The position numbers were made by a program, and so were the translations under genes. Positions 50,619 through 59,273 of a stretch of 64,000 bases of DNA are shown here, piece after piece. The DNA is from Candidatus Intricatilinea gracilis (GTDB lineage Bacteria; Pseudomonadota; Gammaproteobacteria; Burkholderiales; Burkholderiaceae_C). The notes beneath the pieces were generated by a model. The model worked only from the letters and a program-made list of their open reading frames with translations, ran no database searches and was not told where the DNA came from. The stretch is from NCBI GenBank assembly GCA_016702605.1, contig JADJDQ010000003.1, positions 1 to 64,000 of the forward strand, given 5' to 3'. Each line of letters opens with the position of its first letter. Position 1 is the stretch's first letter.

Positions 50619-52907
50619 TCAGCCCGCCGAGCCGTCGGGACTCGCAGCCGCCTCACGCGCCACCCGCGCCTGCGCAAACGCCACGAACCAGTCGACACAG
50701 TCGGCGTTGCCCATGGCATCGCGCCGCATCACGCTGGCTGAGTCAGCGCCGAGCAGCAGCTTCTTGACCGGCAGCTCCATCTTCTTGCCGGTGAGCGTGC
50801 GGGGGATGCCGCTCACCTGCAGCACCTCGCTGGGCACATGGCGCGGCGACAGCGCCGTGCGGATCACGCCCTTGATGCGGCGCGTGAGCGCCTCGTCGAG
50901 CACCAGCCCGGCGCGCAGCACCACGAACAGCGGCAGGTAACTTTCGCGACCCAGGTATTCGAGGTCGACCACGAGTGAGTCGATCACCTCGGGCAAGGCC
51001 TCGACGGCGCGGTAGAACTCTGCCGTGCCCATGCGTATGCCGTGGCGGTTGATGGTCGCGTCGCTGCGGCCGTAGATGACGGCGCCGGTAGCCTGCTCGT
51101 GCGGGATGAGGCGGATCCAGTCACCATGGCGCCAGACCGGGCCGCTGCGCCCGACGACGCTGGCGGCGTCCGGGCCGAAAGTCTCGAAGTAGCTCTCGCG
51201 ATAACGCGGGCCCACCCCCGTGTCGCCGTTGAAGATGCCGGCGTCGCTGGCGTTGGCACTGGTGTTGCCGTCGGCGTCGGCGTCGGCGTTGGTGACCGGG
51301 TCGTTCCAGAAACGCAGTGGCATCGACGGCATCGGCGCCACACACACCAGTTCACCCACCTCGTCGATCAGTTCGTGGCCCAGGCCGTGTGCGTCGGGTT
51401 CACTCCAGGCCTGCACGGCCGCCCCCAGGCAGCGGCACTGCATTTCGCCGCGGCGCACCGGCAGGGTCGGCAGGCCGGCGATGAAGGCGCCGGCAAAGTC
51501 GGTGCCGCCCGACATGGGCGTGAGCCAGATCGGCTGCCCATCCACCTGCGGCAGGCGCTGCCAGATCCAGTCGTAACACTCGTCGGCCAGCGGTGATCCG
51601 GTCGAGCCGATGGCGCGCAGGCGCGACAGATCTGCCGCTGCCTGCGGGTGAACGTCGGACTTGAGGCAGCTGGCGTAGAAGGCCGCGCCGGCACCGAAGA
51701 AGGTGACGCCGGTGGCGCCGGCAAAACGCCACAGCGTGGACCAGTCGGGCGTCTCGGCGCTGCCGGCCGGGTGACCGTCGTACAGGCAGATGGTGGTGCC
51801 GCCGAGCAGTGCGGCGACCTGGCAGTTCCACATGATCCAGCCGGTCGAGCTGTACCAGTGGAATCGTTCACCCAGCTTGGCCGGATCCGCGCTGGCGCCC
51901 AGGTCGTTGTGCAGTACACCGAGCTTGAGCCCTTCGAGCAACACCCCGCCGTGGCCATGCACGATGGCCTTGGGCAGACCCGTCGTGCCGCTCGAATAGA
52001 CGATCCACAGCGGGTGATCGACATGCAGCCACTCGGGCTCGAAGCTCGCCTGTTGTTCTGCTGCGGGTGATCCGGCTGCGGGCTCCGCCAGCAGGCCGGC
52101 CAGATCGTGGCGTGCCACGCCGCTTCGGCCCACGGCCACGTCGAGCGCCTGCGCTGCCGGGTCGGGCTCGGCACGTTGCCACACCACCAGGTGACGCAGC
52201 CCCGGCAGCCCGGCCACCAGTTCGGCCAGCACGGCACGTTTGTCGTGGTCGACACCGCCGTAACGGGTGTTGTCGCAGGCGATCAGCACCTTCGGTTCGA
52301 TCTGGGTGAAGCGGTCGAGCACCGCCACCGGGCCCATGTCGGGTGAACACACCGACCAGATGGCACCCAGGCTGGCGCAGGCCAGAAAAACCACCACCGT
52401 CTGCGGCGTGTTGGGCAACCAGGCCACCACGCGGTCGCCGCGCCGCACACCCATGCTGCGCAGCGCCAGCGCCATGGCGGCCACCTGGCGGCGCAGTTCG
52501 GGCCAGGACAGCTCGACGTTGCGCCCCTCGCCGTGCAGCCGTTCGTCGCGAAACACGATGGCAGGCTGCCCAGCCGCGTGGGCGGCGTCGACATGGCGCA
52601 GCACCTGGCGCGCGTAGTTCACCTGGGCGCCCTCGAACCAGCGTGCGCCTGGCATGCGGGCAGGCTCGGCCAGCACGGCGGTGTAGGGTGTGGGCGACTC
52701 GATGTCGAAGTAACTCCAGATCGATGCCCAGAAGGCCGGCAGATCACCCACCGACCAGCGCCACAAGGCGTCGTAGCTGTCGAACTGCAGACCACGCGTG
52801 GTCGCCAGCCAGCGTTGGTAACGCTCGATCTGGTGCTCGGTGCGCGGCTGGTTGTGTCGGCCAGCGCTTTGCCGGCCTGGTGTGGGCGTGGGTTCGGGTG
52901 TGGCCAT
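50619..52907 (-). CDS. acetoacetate-CoA ligase
   Basis: ANL-superfamily enzyme of 762 residues that activates acetoacetate to acetoacetyl-CoA. The AMP-binding loop is YSSGTTGLPKAIVHGHGG and the catalytic lysine segment is IPRTLTGKKMELPVKKLL. FHWYSSTGWIMWNCQVAALL and LTPMSGGTDFAGAF are typical of acetoacetyl-CoA synthetases, which are usually about 650 residues. The surplus comes partly from an Asp/Ala/Asn-rich insert (around residues 535-565) encoded by short tandem repeats. The ATG at 52905-52907 has an AAGGAG Shine-Dalgarno. Confidence 0.9.
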   Translation of the reverse strand: MATPEPTPTPGRQSAGRHNQPRTEHQIERYQRWLATTRGLQFDSYDALWRWSVGDLPAFWASIWSYFDIESPTPYTAVLAEPARMPGARWFEGAQVNYARQVLRHVDAAHAAGQPAIVFRDERLHGEGRNVELSWPELRRQVAAMALALRSMGVRRGDRVVAWLPNTPQTVVVFLACASLGAIWSVCSPDMGPVAVLDRFTQIEPKVLIACDNTRYGGVDHDKRAVLAELVAGLPGLRHLVVWQRAEPDPAAQALDVAVGRSGVARHDLAGLLAEPAAGSPAAEQQASFEPEWLHVDHPLWIVYSSGTTGLPKAIVHGHGGVLLEGLKLGVLHNDLGASADPAKLGERFHWYSSTGWIMWNCQVAALLGGTTICLYDGHPAGSAETPDWSTLWRFAGATGVTFFGAGAAFYASCLKSDVHPQAAADLSRLRAIGSTGSPLADECYDWIWQRLPQVDGQPIWLTPMSGGTDFAGAFIAGLPTLPVRRGEMQCRCLGAAVQAWSEPDAHGLGHELIDEVGELVCVAPMPSMPLRFWNDPVTNADADADGNTSANASDAGIFNGDTGVGPRYRESYFETFGPDAASVVGRSGPVWRHGDWIRLIPHEQATGAVIYGRSDATINRHGIRMGTAEFYRAVEALPEVIDSLVVDLEYLGRESYLPLFVVLRAGLVLDEALTRRIKGVIRTALSPRHVPSEVLQVSGIPRTLTGKKMELPVKKLLLGADSASVMRRDAMGNADCVDWFVAFAQARVAREAAASPDGSAG
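51271..51288. repeat. hexamer repeat in the acetoacetate-CoA ligase gene
   Basis: TCGGCG occurs three times in tandem and codes for an Asp-Ala run inside the enzyme insert. In-frame slippage would change only insert length. Confidence 0.75.
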
Positions 52908-53130
52908 CGTGACTCCTTGCGGCGGGCCACCCGACTGTAGGCGCGGGCCAGGCCGGTCTCCATCGGGGTTGGCGCCCGGCAGCGTCCAGGTTCGACCCGG
53001 CCAGACAGGCAACAAGACCGGCGCACTGTCGACTGCATTCAAGCCGCTTGCAGCACGCAGCTACCTTGCACGGCTAGAGTGTCGTCACGGGCTTTGGCCC
53101 GGCTTTCAACCCCGCATCACCGGAGCTTGC

Positions 53131-54015
53131 ATGTCAGCCGTCACCCCCAGCAGCATCAGTGTGAAACAGGCGCGCGGCGTCGAGCGCCTCGTCACCGGCC
53201 AGGCCACCAGCGACGGCGCCGGGGTCAAGCTCACACGGGTGCTCACCAGCAACCTGCAGCATCGACTCGACCCCTTCCTGATGCTCGACCACTTCGGTAG
53301 CGACAAACCCGACGACTACATCGCCGGCTTTCCCGACCACCCGCACCGCGGCTTCGAGACCGTCACCTTCATGCTCGACGGCCGCATGCGCCACCGCGAC
53401 AGTGCTGGCAACGAAGGCCTGCTCGGCCCGGGTGGTGTGCAGTGGATGACGGCCGGGCGCGGCGTGATCCACAGCGAGATCCCCGAGCAGCAGGAGGGTG
53501 TGATGGCCGGCTTCCAGCTTTGGCTCAACCTGCCGGGCAGCGCCAAGATGCGCGAGCCCTGGTACCGCGATTTCACCGCCGATCAGATCCCGCGCTTCGA
53601 ACACGCGGGCGTCAAGGTCTGCGTGATTGCTGGTGCCAGCCACGGCGTGACCGGCGCAGTGCAGCGCGACACCACCGAGCCGCTCTACCTGGGGCTCGAG
53701 TTCGCCCCCGGCGCCAGGTTCGAGCAGCCGCTAGCCGCCGACCACAACGGCTTCGTCTACGTCTACGACGGCGAACTGCGGGTCGGAAACGATGCCGGCG
53801 CACTGACCGTGCCGAAGAACCGCATGGCCATCTTGGCCAATACGCCTGGCAGCGACGGCGTGGTCATCAGCGCCGGTGCTGCTGCGGCGCGCGCGCTGCT
53901 GATCGCCGGACGGCCGCTGCGCCAACCCATCGTGCAATACGGCCCCTTCGTGATGAACACCAAGGAGCAGATCTACCAGGCGGTGGAAGACTTCCGCAAT
54001 GGCAAGCTGGCCTGA
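53131..54015 (+). CDS. pirin family cupin protein
   Basis: Bicupin of 294 residues. The metal-binding motif of the first cupin is FPDHPHRGFETVTFMLDG with MRHRDSAGNEG and VQWMTAGRGVIHSE, exactly the pirin signature. Many bacterial pirins are quercetinase-like or regulatory; the substrate here is unknown. It is divergent from the acetoacetate-CoA ligase gene (223-base gap) and convergent with a receiver-like gene nine bases after its stop. Confidence 0.92.
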   Translation: MSAVTPSSISVKQARGVERLVTGQATSDGAGVKLTRVLTSNLQHRLDPFLMLDHFGSDKPDDYIAGFPDHPHRGFETVTFMLDGRMRHRDSAGNEGLLGPGGVQWMTAGRGVIHSEIPEQQEGVMAGFQLWLNLPGSAKMREPWYRDFTADQIPRFEHAGVKVCVIAGASHGVTGAVQRDTTEPLYLGLEFAPGARFEQPLAADHNGFVYVYDGELRVGNDAGALTVPKNRMAILANTPGSDGVVISAGAAAARALLIAGRPLRQPIVQYGPFVMNTKEQIYQAVEDFRNGKLA

Positions 54016-54024
54016 CCCGCAGGC

Positions 54025-54435
54025 TCAGGCATGCAGCAGCATGGTGTTTTGCCAGTCGTGGCGATCGGCGCCCCAGACCAACTGACCCAGGGTCGAGCGC
54101 AGTGTCATGGTGGGCAAGGTCTTGGACAGGGCCAGGTCGGCCTCGACGCCGGCATGTACCACCAGGCGCAGGTCATCCGGCCGATCGAGCAACACCACGA
54201 GTTTGGAGCGGCCCTGTACGCCGCGCACCTGCGACACCACCGACGGCAGGTTGGTCAGCCCACACCAGGGCAGGTCGACCACCACCAGATCGACCTCGCG
54301 GTCGCGTGCCAGGAACCAGACGGCCTGGCTCAGCACGGGGGTGCGCCAGACCTCGACATGGTGATCGAGCTTGTCCAGCGCACGCTCGAGGCCGATCTGC
54401 AGCGCAGCCTGATCGCTCAGCAGCAGGGTCTTCAT
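54025..54435 (-). CDS. orphan receiver-like protein
   Basis: Protein of 136 residues with a CheY-like alternation of strands and helices and no output domain. A phospho-acceptor-like Asp54 (LVVVDLPWCGL) and Lys106 (LALSKTLP) are in the right places, but the usual acidic pair after the first strand is reduced to a single Asp8 (LLLSDQ). Phosphorylation is therefore doubtful. No kinase is adjacent. It is convergent with pirin and divergent from apaG. The assignment is by fold pattern only. Confidence 0.6.
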   Translation of the reverse strand: MKTLLLSDQAALQIGLERALDKLDHHVEVWRTPVLSQAVWFLARDREVDLVVVDLPWCGLTNLPSVVSQVRGVQGRSKLVVLLDRPDDLRLVVHAGVEADLALSKTLPTMTLRSTLGQLVWGADRHDWQNTMLLHA

Positions 54436-54543
54436 TGCGGCTCCAGATCGAAATTGGTAAGTGAATCGTAAGCGTTACGAAGTGTTTTGCCTTCCACCTT
54501 TCGGGGGGATGTCGCGCACTACGTGGCAGGAGGTTGGGCTTCC

Positions 54544-54549
54544 TAGAAT
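54544..54549 (+). promoter_or_regulatory. -10-like element TAGAAT six bases before the apaG start
   Basis: TAGAAT, six bases, then the ATG at 54556. As with ampG, transcription would start at about the initiation codon, giving a leaderless mRNA. The -35 is weak. Confidence 0.5.
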
Positions 54550-54555
54550 GCACTC

Positions 54556-54930
54556 ATGGCAAACCCGCAATTCTCCGTCTCGGTCGTCGTGACTCCCATC
54601 GCGGAACGCACCGACCCCTCCCGCAGCGAATATTCCTACGCCTACACCGTGACGATACGCAACAGCGGCGACATTGCCGCCCAGTTGATCGCGCGGCGCT
54701 GGGTCATCGCCGACCAGAACGGCCATGTGCAAGAGGTGCGTGGCCTCGGTGTGGTCGGCCACCAGCCGCTGCTGCAACCCGGCGAAAGTTTCGAATACAC
54801 CAGCTGGACCCAGCTCGCCACCCAGCAAGGGTCGATGCACGGCAGCTACTTCTGCTACACGCAGGACGCCTGGCCCTTCGAAGCCGAGGTGCCCGAATTC
54901 GTGCTCGGCAACACCAGCGCACTGCACTGA
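54556..54930 (+). CDS. apaG: ApaG domain protein
   Basis: Beta-sandwich protein of 124 residues: YSYAYTVTIRNSGDIAAQLI, RRWVIADQNGHVQEVRGLGV, VGHQPLLQPGESFEYTSWTQ and HGSYFCYTQDAWPFEAEVPEF (split here) are the canonical ApaG segments. The family has been linked to cobalt/magnesium efflux phenotypes in Salmonella, but the molecular role is unclear. The Gcr gene follows after 13 bases, so the two are likely cotranscribed. Confidence 0.95.
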   Translation: MANPQFSVSVVVTPIAERTDPSRSEYSYAYTVTIRNSGDIAAQLIARRWVIADQNGHVQEVRGLGVVGHQPLLQPGESFEYTSWTQLATQQGSMHGSYFCYTQDAWPFEAEVPEFVLGNTSALH

Positions 54931-54943
54931 GCGGCGCGCCGAC

Positions 54944-57244
54944 ATGGGCATGGCAGGACCAGCACGCGCCGCGGGCGCCGATCTAGACACGTTGCTCGCG
55001 CAGGCCGACCCGGCCGCGCCCACTGCCGAACGCCACCTTTGGCTGATGCAGGTGCTCGACTGGTTGCGCCACGGCGACAACCAGCGCGGTGCCGACCTGC
55101 CACTGGCCGTGTTGCGGCTGCGCCACCTGCTGGGTGTGCTCGAAAACAACACCACGCAACGCGCTGCGGTGGCCGGGGTGTTGCGCCGGCTGGTGGCCGA
55201 GACCGAAGTGGCAGCCCTGTTCGCCGACCTGGGTTTTTCGGCCCGGCGCGAACTGTGGGGCGCGCTGGTCGACTACCTGCACCAGCGCCTGTTGCCCGGA
55301 ACACCCGACAGCGCCGATCTGGCCCAGCTGTTCACGATGTTTTTCAACCACGTGGACGACGCCCACTGGTTGCGCGCCATCGACGAACCCACACTGCGGT
55401 CGTTCAGCGAGTTGCTCTGGGCCAGCGAGCCCGGCGCCCGGCTGAGCTGGCGACAGCCGTTCTTCGAGGCCATTACCTACCTGGCGTCGGCGGTTCGCGC
55501 CATCGGCTTCACACCTGCGTTGCGCCGGCGCATCGGCGCCGAGCAACTGGCCCAGCGCCCGTTCGAGCGGCTGGTGGGCGGGTGTGAACGTTTCGTCGCC
55601 GCACTCGAAGCCGACGACCTCGACAGCGCACGCGCTACCGGCGCCCAGCTGCACGCCCTGCTGGCGCAGTGCCGAGCTGCAGCAGCCAGCGTACATGGTC
55701 ATCTGGACGCCTTCGGCATCTCGGTCGACCTGGTGTTCGAACTCGAACAGCTGCGCCTGCGCACCCTGCGCATCGAAGCCCTGCTCGATGTGCTGCTGAG
55801 CCCCCAGCCCCAGCTCGCCCTGCAGGTGCTGGTGGCCGAACTGGTCGACGAGGCCCGCTCGCGTGCCAGCGTGCGCGCCCTGATGAGCCAGCACTACGCC
55901 CTGCTGGCGCGCAAGGTGGTGGAGCGCAGCGCCGACACCGGCGAGCACTACATCACCCGCAGCCGCACCGAATATCGCCAGATGCTGGTCAGCGCCGCGG
56001 GGGGCGGTGTGGTCATCGCCGGCACGGTGTTCCTGAAGTTCGCACTCGTGGCGCTGGGTTTGTCGGCCTTCTGGGGCGGCTTCTGGGCGGGCATCAACTA
56101 CGCCTTGAGCTTCGTGCTGGTGCACCTGGCCGGCTGGACGGTGGCGACCAAACAACCAGCCATGACGGCACCCACGCTGGCGCGCCGGCTCGAAGCCTTC
56201 GACCTGGCCGCCAACGGCCATACGTCGACCACCGCCGCCTCGCCGCCGGCGCAGGTGCCGCACGTACATGCGCCGCCCGTCGTGACCTCGCTGCTCGCCG
56301 CCCAGCCGGCTGAGCCCGCCGTGTCCACGAGCACCTCGGCGGCCAACGCGGCATCCCTCGCCGCCATGTCGACACCTGCCGACCACGGCAACATCGACGC
56401 CGCACCAGCCACGGCCGCAGCGCAAGCTGCACCGGAGCCAGCACCAACACCACCCCTCACGCCAGTGCAGGCCGCCGCCGAAGGCCTGGTCGACGAGGTG
56501 GCCCACCTGATCCGCTCGCAGATTGCCGGCATCGTCGGCAACCTGCTGCTCGTGGTGCCAGTGGTGCTGGCGGCCCAGGCCCTCGCCTGGTGGCTGCGTG
56601 GTTCACCGCTCATCGATGTGGCCGAGGCGCGCCACATCCTGCATGACCTGACGCTGCTCGGCCCCACCGCAGCCTATGCAGCCTTCACCGGTGTGCTGCT
56701 GTTCGCCGCCAGCCTGATCGCCGGCTGGTTCGAGAACTGGTTCGTGTGGCACCGGCTCGACAGCGCCATCGCCTGGAACCCGGGCTTTGTCTCGGTGCTG
56801 GGTGCCGAGCGAGCCAAACGCTGGTCGGTCTGGTGGCGTCACAACGTGTCGGGCATGGCGGCCAATGTGTCGCTGGGCCTGCTGCTGGGCATCGTGCCGG
56901 CACTGGCCACCTTCTTTGCGCTGCCGATCGAGGTGCGCCACGTCACCCTGGCGACCGGCCAGATCGCCGCCGCACTCGGCACACTCGGGCCCGACCTGCT
57001 GCATGAGCCGGCCCTGTGGTGGTGTGTGGCGGCCATCCCCTTCATCGGTGCCCTCAACCTGCTGGTGAGTTTCACGCTCGCCCTGCGCCTGGCGCTGCGC
57101 GCCCGCGGCGTGAAGCTGCAGGACCGCGGTTTGCTCTACGCCGCCTTGCGCCAACGCCTGCGCCATGCGCCCGGCAGCTTCATCATGCCGCCGCGCCAGG
57201 CCGACGACGTGATGGTCGAACACATCGGCGAGACTGCCCACTGA
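54944..57244 (+). CDS. Gcr-type 'site-specific recombinase' family membrane protein
   Basis: Protein of 766 residues of the family first named from the neisserial Gcr protein. An N-terminal helical half (about 1-340; LGFSARRELWGALVDYLHQRL, split) is followed by hydrophobic helices at about 350-400, an Ala/Pro/Thr-rich linker (about 410-500) and a further four to five membrane segments (about 520-720). I see no tyrosine or serine recombinase catalytic pattern, and the topology argues for an integral membrane protein, so the family name should be treated with caution. It follows apaG by 13 bases. Confidence 0.8.
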   Translation: MGMAGPARAAGADLDTLLAQADPAAPTAERHLWLMQVLDWLRHGDNQRGADLPLAVLRLRHLLGVLENNTTQRAAVAGVLRRLVAETEVAALFADLGFSARRELWGALVDYLHQRLLPGTPDSADLAQLFTMFFNHVDDAHWLRAIDEPTLRSFSELLWASEPGARLSWRQPFFEAITYLASAVRAIGFTPALRRRIGAEQLAQRPFERLVGGCERFVAALEADDLDSARATGAQLHALLAQCRAAAASVHGHLDAFGISVDLVFELEQLRLRTLRIEALLDVLLSPQPQLALQVLVAELVDEARSRASVRALMSQHYALLARKVVERSADTGEHYITRSRTEYRQMLVSAAGGGVVIAGTVFLKFALVALGLSAFWGGFWAGINYALSFVLVHLAGWTVATKQPAMTAPTLARRLEAFDLAANGHTSTTAASPPAQVPHVHAPPVVTSLLAAQPAEPAVSTSTSAANAASLAAMSTPADHGNIDAAPATAAAQAAPEPAPTPPLTPVQAAAEGLVDEVAHLIRSQIAGIVGNLLLVVPVVLAAQALAWWLRGSPLIDVAEARHILHDLTLLGPTAAYAAFTGVLLFAASLIAGWFENWFVWHRLDSAIAWNPGFVSVLGAERAKRWSVWWRHNVSGMAANVSLGLLLGIVPALATFFALPIEVRHVTLATGQIAAALGTLGPDLLHEPALWWCVAAIPFIGALNLLVSFTLALRLALRARGVKLQDRGLLYAALRQRLRHAPGSFIMPPRQADDVMVEHIGETAH

Positions 57245-57255
57245 CACCACGCGCC

Positions 57256-57276
57256 GGGCCACACCGCGGCTGGCCC
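57256..57276. terminator. hairpin between convergent gcr and the small membrane-peptide gene
   Basis: GGGCCA (57256-57261) and TGGCCC (57271-57276) form a 6-bp stem with a 9-base loop in the 39-base convergent gap. No T tract is present. Confidence 0.4.
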
Positions 57277-57283
57277 TCAGCCG

Positions 57284-57412
57284 TCACGACCGATCGACGT
57301 CGTCGGCGCCGCCGCGACGTTCACCCTTGTGGCGGCCCGAAAACATCGTCCACCACACGATGGCCGCCAGGATCGCACCAGCGCCCAGAGCCTCCAACAA
57401 CAACCATCCCAT
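57284..57412 (-). CDS. 42-residue single-pass membrane protein
   Basis: Short gene encoding 42 residues: one hydrophobic helix (MGWLLLEALGAGAILAAIVW) followed by WTMFSGRHKGERRGG and an acidic tail. I recall similar short proteins with a WWTMFSGR-like segment in Burkholderiales, but no function. An AGGAG lies ten bases before the ATG. The start codon overlaps that of mltA head to head (the shared sequence CATG at 57410-57413). Coding potential is inferred from the clean helix, the positive-inside residues and the SD. Confidence 0.55.
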   Translation of the reverse strand: MGWLLLEALGAGAILAAIVWWTMFSGRHKGERRGGADDVDRS

Positions 57413-58778
57413 GATCGACAAGCTCCTGCGCCGGCTCGGACGCGCCACCTACACCCAAGGTCAAGGCCCGCGAGTGTGCCTGCAGCGCGCCGCCACACTG
57501 GCCGCCCTGCTCGCACTGGCCGCCCTGCTCGCACTGGCCGGCTGCGCCACACCGCTGCCCGAGCGCCACGTGCTCGGCCCCATCGAGCCCCCGCCGCTGC
57601 CGCCCGGCCTGCATGCACCGGCCAGCCTGCCCGTCACACCCGGCAGCACGGCACCCGTCGCCACACCACCCGGCACGACCACACCGGTGTCGCCGCCCAT
57701 GCTCGACACCACCAACCGTGTGGTGCGCCAGACCAACCGCGGCCGCTGGGTGAGCGCCGACTGGTCAGAACTGCCCGGCTGGAACGACGACACCCTGTTG
57801 CGCGCCTGGCCCGCCTTGCTGCGCAGCTGCGACAAACCCGCGGCCGGCTGGGCCGCCACCTGCACCAGCGCACGTGACCTCGGCGCCACACCCGACGAAG
57901 CCGCCGTGCGCCGCTGGATCACCCGCCATCTGCAGCCCTGGCGCGTCGAAAATTCCAGCGGCCAGGCCGACGGCCTGCTCACCGGCTACTTCGAACCCTA
58001 CCTCGAGGCCACCCGCCGCCCCGACGCCCAACACACCGTGCCGCTGCACGCCCTGCCGCTCGAGCTGATCGCGCCAGGCCCCGGCAACGGCGTCAGCCCC
58101 GAAGCCCGCAAGCCCTGGTTCACCCGCGCCCAGATCGAGACCCTGCCCGTCGCCCAGGCCGCCCTCAAGGGCCGCGAAATCGTCTGGCTCGCCGACCCGC
58201 TCGACGCCCTGCTGCTGCACATCCAGGGCTCGGGCCGCGTCGTCGTCACCGAGCCCGACGGCAGCCAGCGCCTGCTGCGCCTGGCCTACGCCGGCCACAA
58301 CCAGCAGCCCTATCAATCGGTCGGCCGCTGGCTCGTCGACCAAGGCGCCTTCACCCTCGAACAAGCCAGCTGGCCGGCCATCCGCGCCTGGGGCCGCGCC
58401 AACCCGCAGCGCGTGCGAGAGATGCTGCGCGCCAACCCGCGCTACATCTTCTTTCGCGAAGAAGCCCTGCCCGACCCCACCATCGGTCCGCTCGGCGCCC
58501 AGGGCGTGCCCCTCAGCCCCGGCCGATCCGTCGCCGTCGACAAGGACAGCATCCCCTACGGCACCCCCATCTGGATGGCCAGCACCGACCCGCAACCCTG
58601 GGCAGTGAACATGCCGCCCGCCCGCCCCCTGCAACGCCTGGTACTGGCCCAGGACACCGGCAGCGCCATCGTCGGCGCCGTACGCGCCGACTACTTCTGG
58701 GGCTGGGGCGAAGGAGCGGAAGACCGGGCTGGCAGAACCAAACAACCGCTGAGGTTGTGGGCGTTGTGGCCGAGGTGA
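57411..58778 (+). CDS. mltA: membrane-bound lytic murein transglycosylase A (MltA)
   Basis: Outer-membrane lipoprotein that cleaves glycan strands to anhydro-muropeptides, feeding AmpG recycling. The lipobox is LALAGCATP (Cys near 45). A Pro/Thr-rich linker is followed by the MltA double-psi barrel (TGYFEPYLEATRRPD, DPLDALLLHIQGSGRV) and the 3D catalytic region (VDKDSIPYGTPIWM, AQDTGSAIVGAVRADYFWG). Its 455 residues exceed the usual 360-400, mainly through the linker. The ATG at 57411 is reported. The in-frame GTG at 57474 would give a tighter signal peptide (434 residues) with AAGG upstream and may be the true start. Confidence 0.93.
   Translation: MIDKLLRRLGRATYTQGQGPRVCLQRAATLAALLALAALLALAGCATPLPERHVLGPIEPPPLPPGLHAPASLPVTPGSTAPVATPPGTTTPVSPPMLDTTNRVVRQTNRGRWVSADWSELPGWNDDTLLRAWPALLRSCDKPAAGWAATCTSARDLGATPDEAAVRRWITRHLQPWRVENSSGQADGLLTGYFEPYLEATRRPDAQHTVPLHALPLELIAPGPGNGVSPEARKPWFTRAQIETLPVAQAALKGREIVWLADPLDALLLHIQGSGRVVVTEPDGSQRLLRLAYAGHNQQPYQSVGRWLVDQGAFTLEQASWPAIRAWGRANPQRVREMLRANPRYIFFREEALPDPTIGPLGAQGVPLSPGRSVAVDKDSIPYGTPIWMASTDPQPWAVNMPPARPLQRLVLAQDTGSAIVGAVRADYFWGWGEGAEDRAGRTKQPLRLWALWPR
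57498..57533. repeat. 18-bp tandem duplication in the mltA signal peptide
   Basis: Two exact copies of CTGGCCGCCCTGCTCGCA (57498-57515 and 57516-57533) plus a 7-base partial third copy encode LAALLALAALLALAG. The duplication lengthens the hydrophobic core just before the lipobox. Confidence 0.9.
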
Positions 58779-58844
58779 AGACGCGCGGCGCGGGTTGATC
58801 GATCGCAGCGGGGTGTAGCTCGAAACGCCGGATTGCCGATCTGC

Positions 58845-59255
58845 TCAGCGCGCGAGCAGCGACACGGCGAGCCGCTGCAACTGCGGCCGATCCTTGCACT
58901 GGCACTCCCAGACCGTCTCGACCCGCCAACCCAGCGCCTCGAGAGCCAGGCACTGACGTGTGTCTCGCTCCCGGTTGGCCTCGATCTTGGCCTGCCAGAA
59001 AGCAGCATTGGTCTTGGCTTGCACCGAACCGTGCCGGCAATCGTGCCCATGCCAGAAGCAGCCGTGCACGAAGACCACCGTGGCGCGCCGCGGTAGCACT
59101 AGATCGGGTGAGCCCGGCAGACCACGAACATGCAGGCGGTAGCGCAAACCCGCGGTGTGAAGGGCTCGGCGGACCAGCATTTCGGGCGCGGTATCCTGCC
59201 GACGCACACGCTTCATCCGAGCCGAGCTATGCGGCGAGGTGGGCAACGAACTCAT
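58845..59255 (-). CDS. vsr: very short patch repair endonuclease Vsr
   Basis: Nickase of 136 residues that repairs T:G mismatches produced by deamination of 5-methylcytosine. RVRRQDTAPEMLVRRALH, GLRYRLHVRGLPGSPDLVLP with the catalytic Asp, and VVFVHGCFWHGHDC with zinc ligands are diagnostic. The ATG at 59253-59255 is used; the open frame extends upstream into the divergent gene. It is paired with the C5 methyltransferase on the other side of the nuclease candidate. Its start lies 18 bases from that of the divergent gene. Confidence 0.93.
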   Translation of the reverse strand: MSSLPTSPHSSARMKRVRRQDTAPEMLVRRALHTAGLRYRLHVRGLPGSPDLVLPRRATVVFVHGCFWHGHDCRHGSVQAKTNAAFWQAKIEANRERDTRQCLALEALGWRVETVWECQCKDRPQLQRLAVSLLAR

Positions 59256-59273
59256 TGAGGGAGGAAAACAGAC

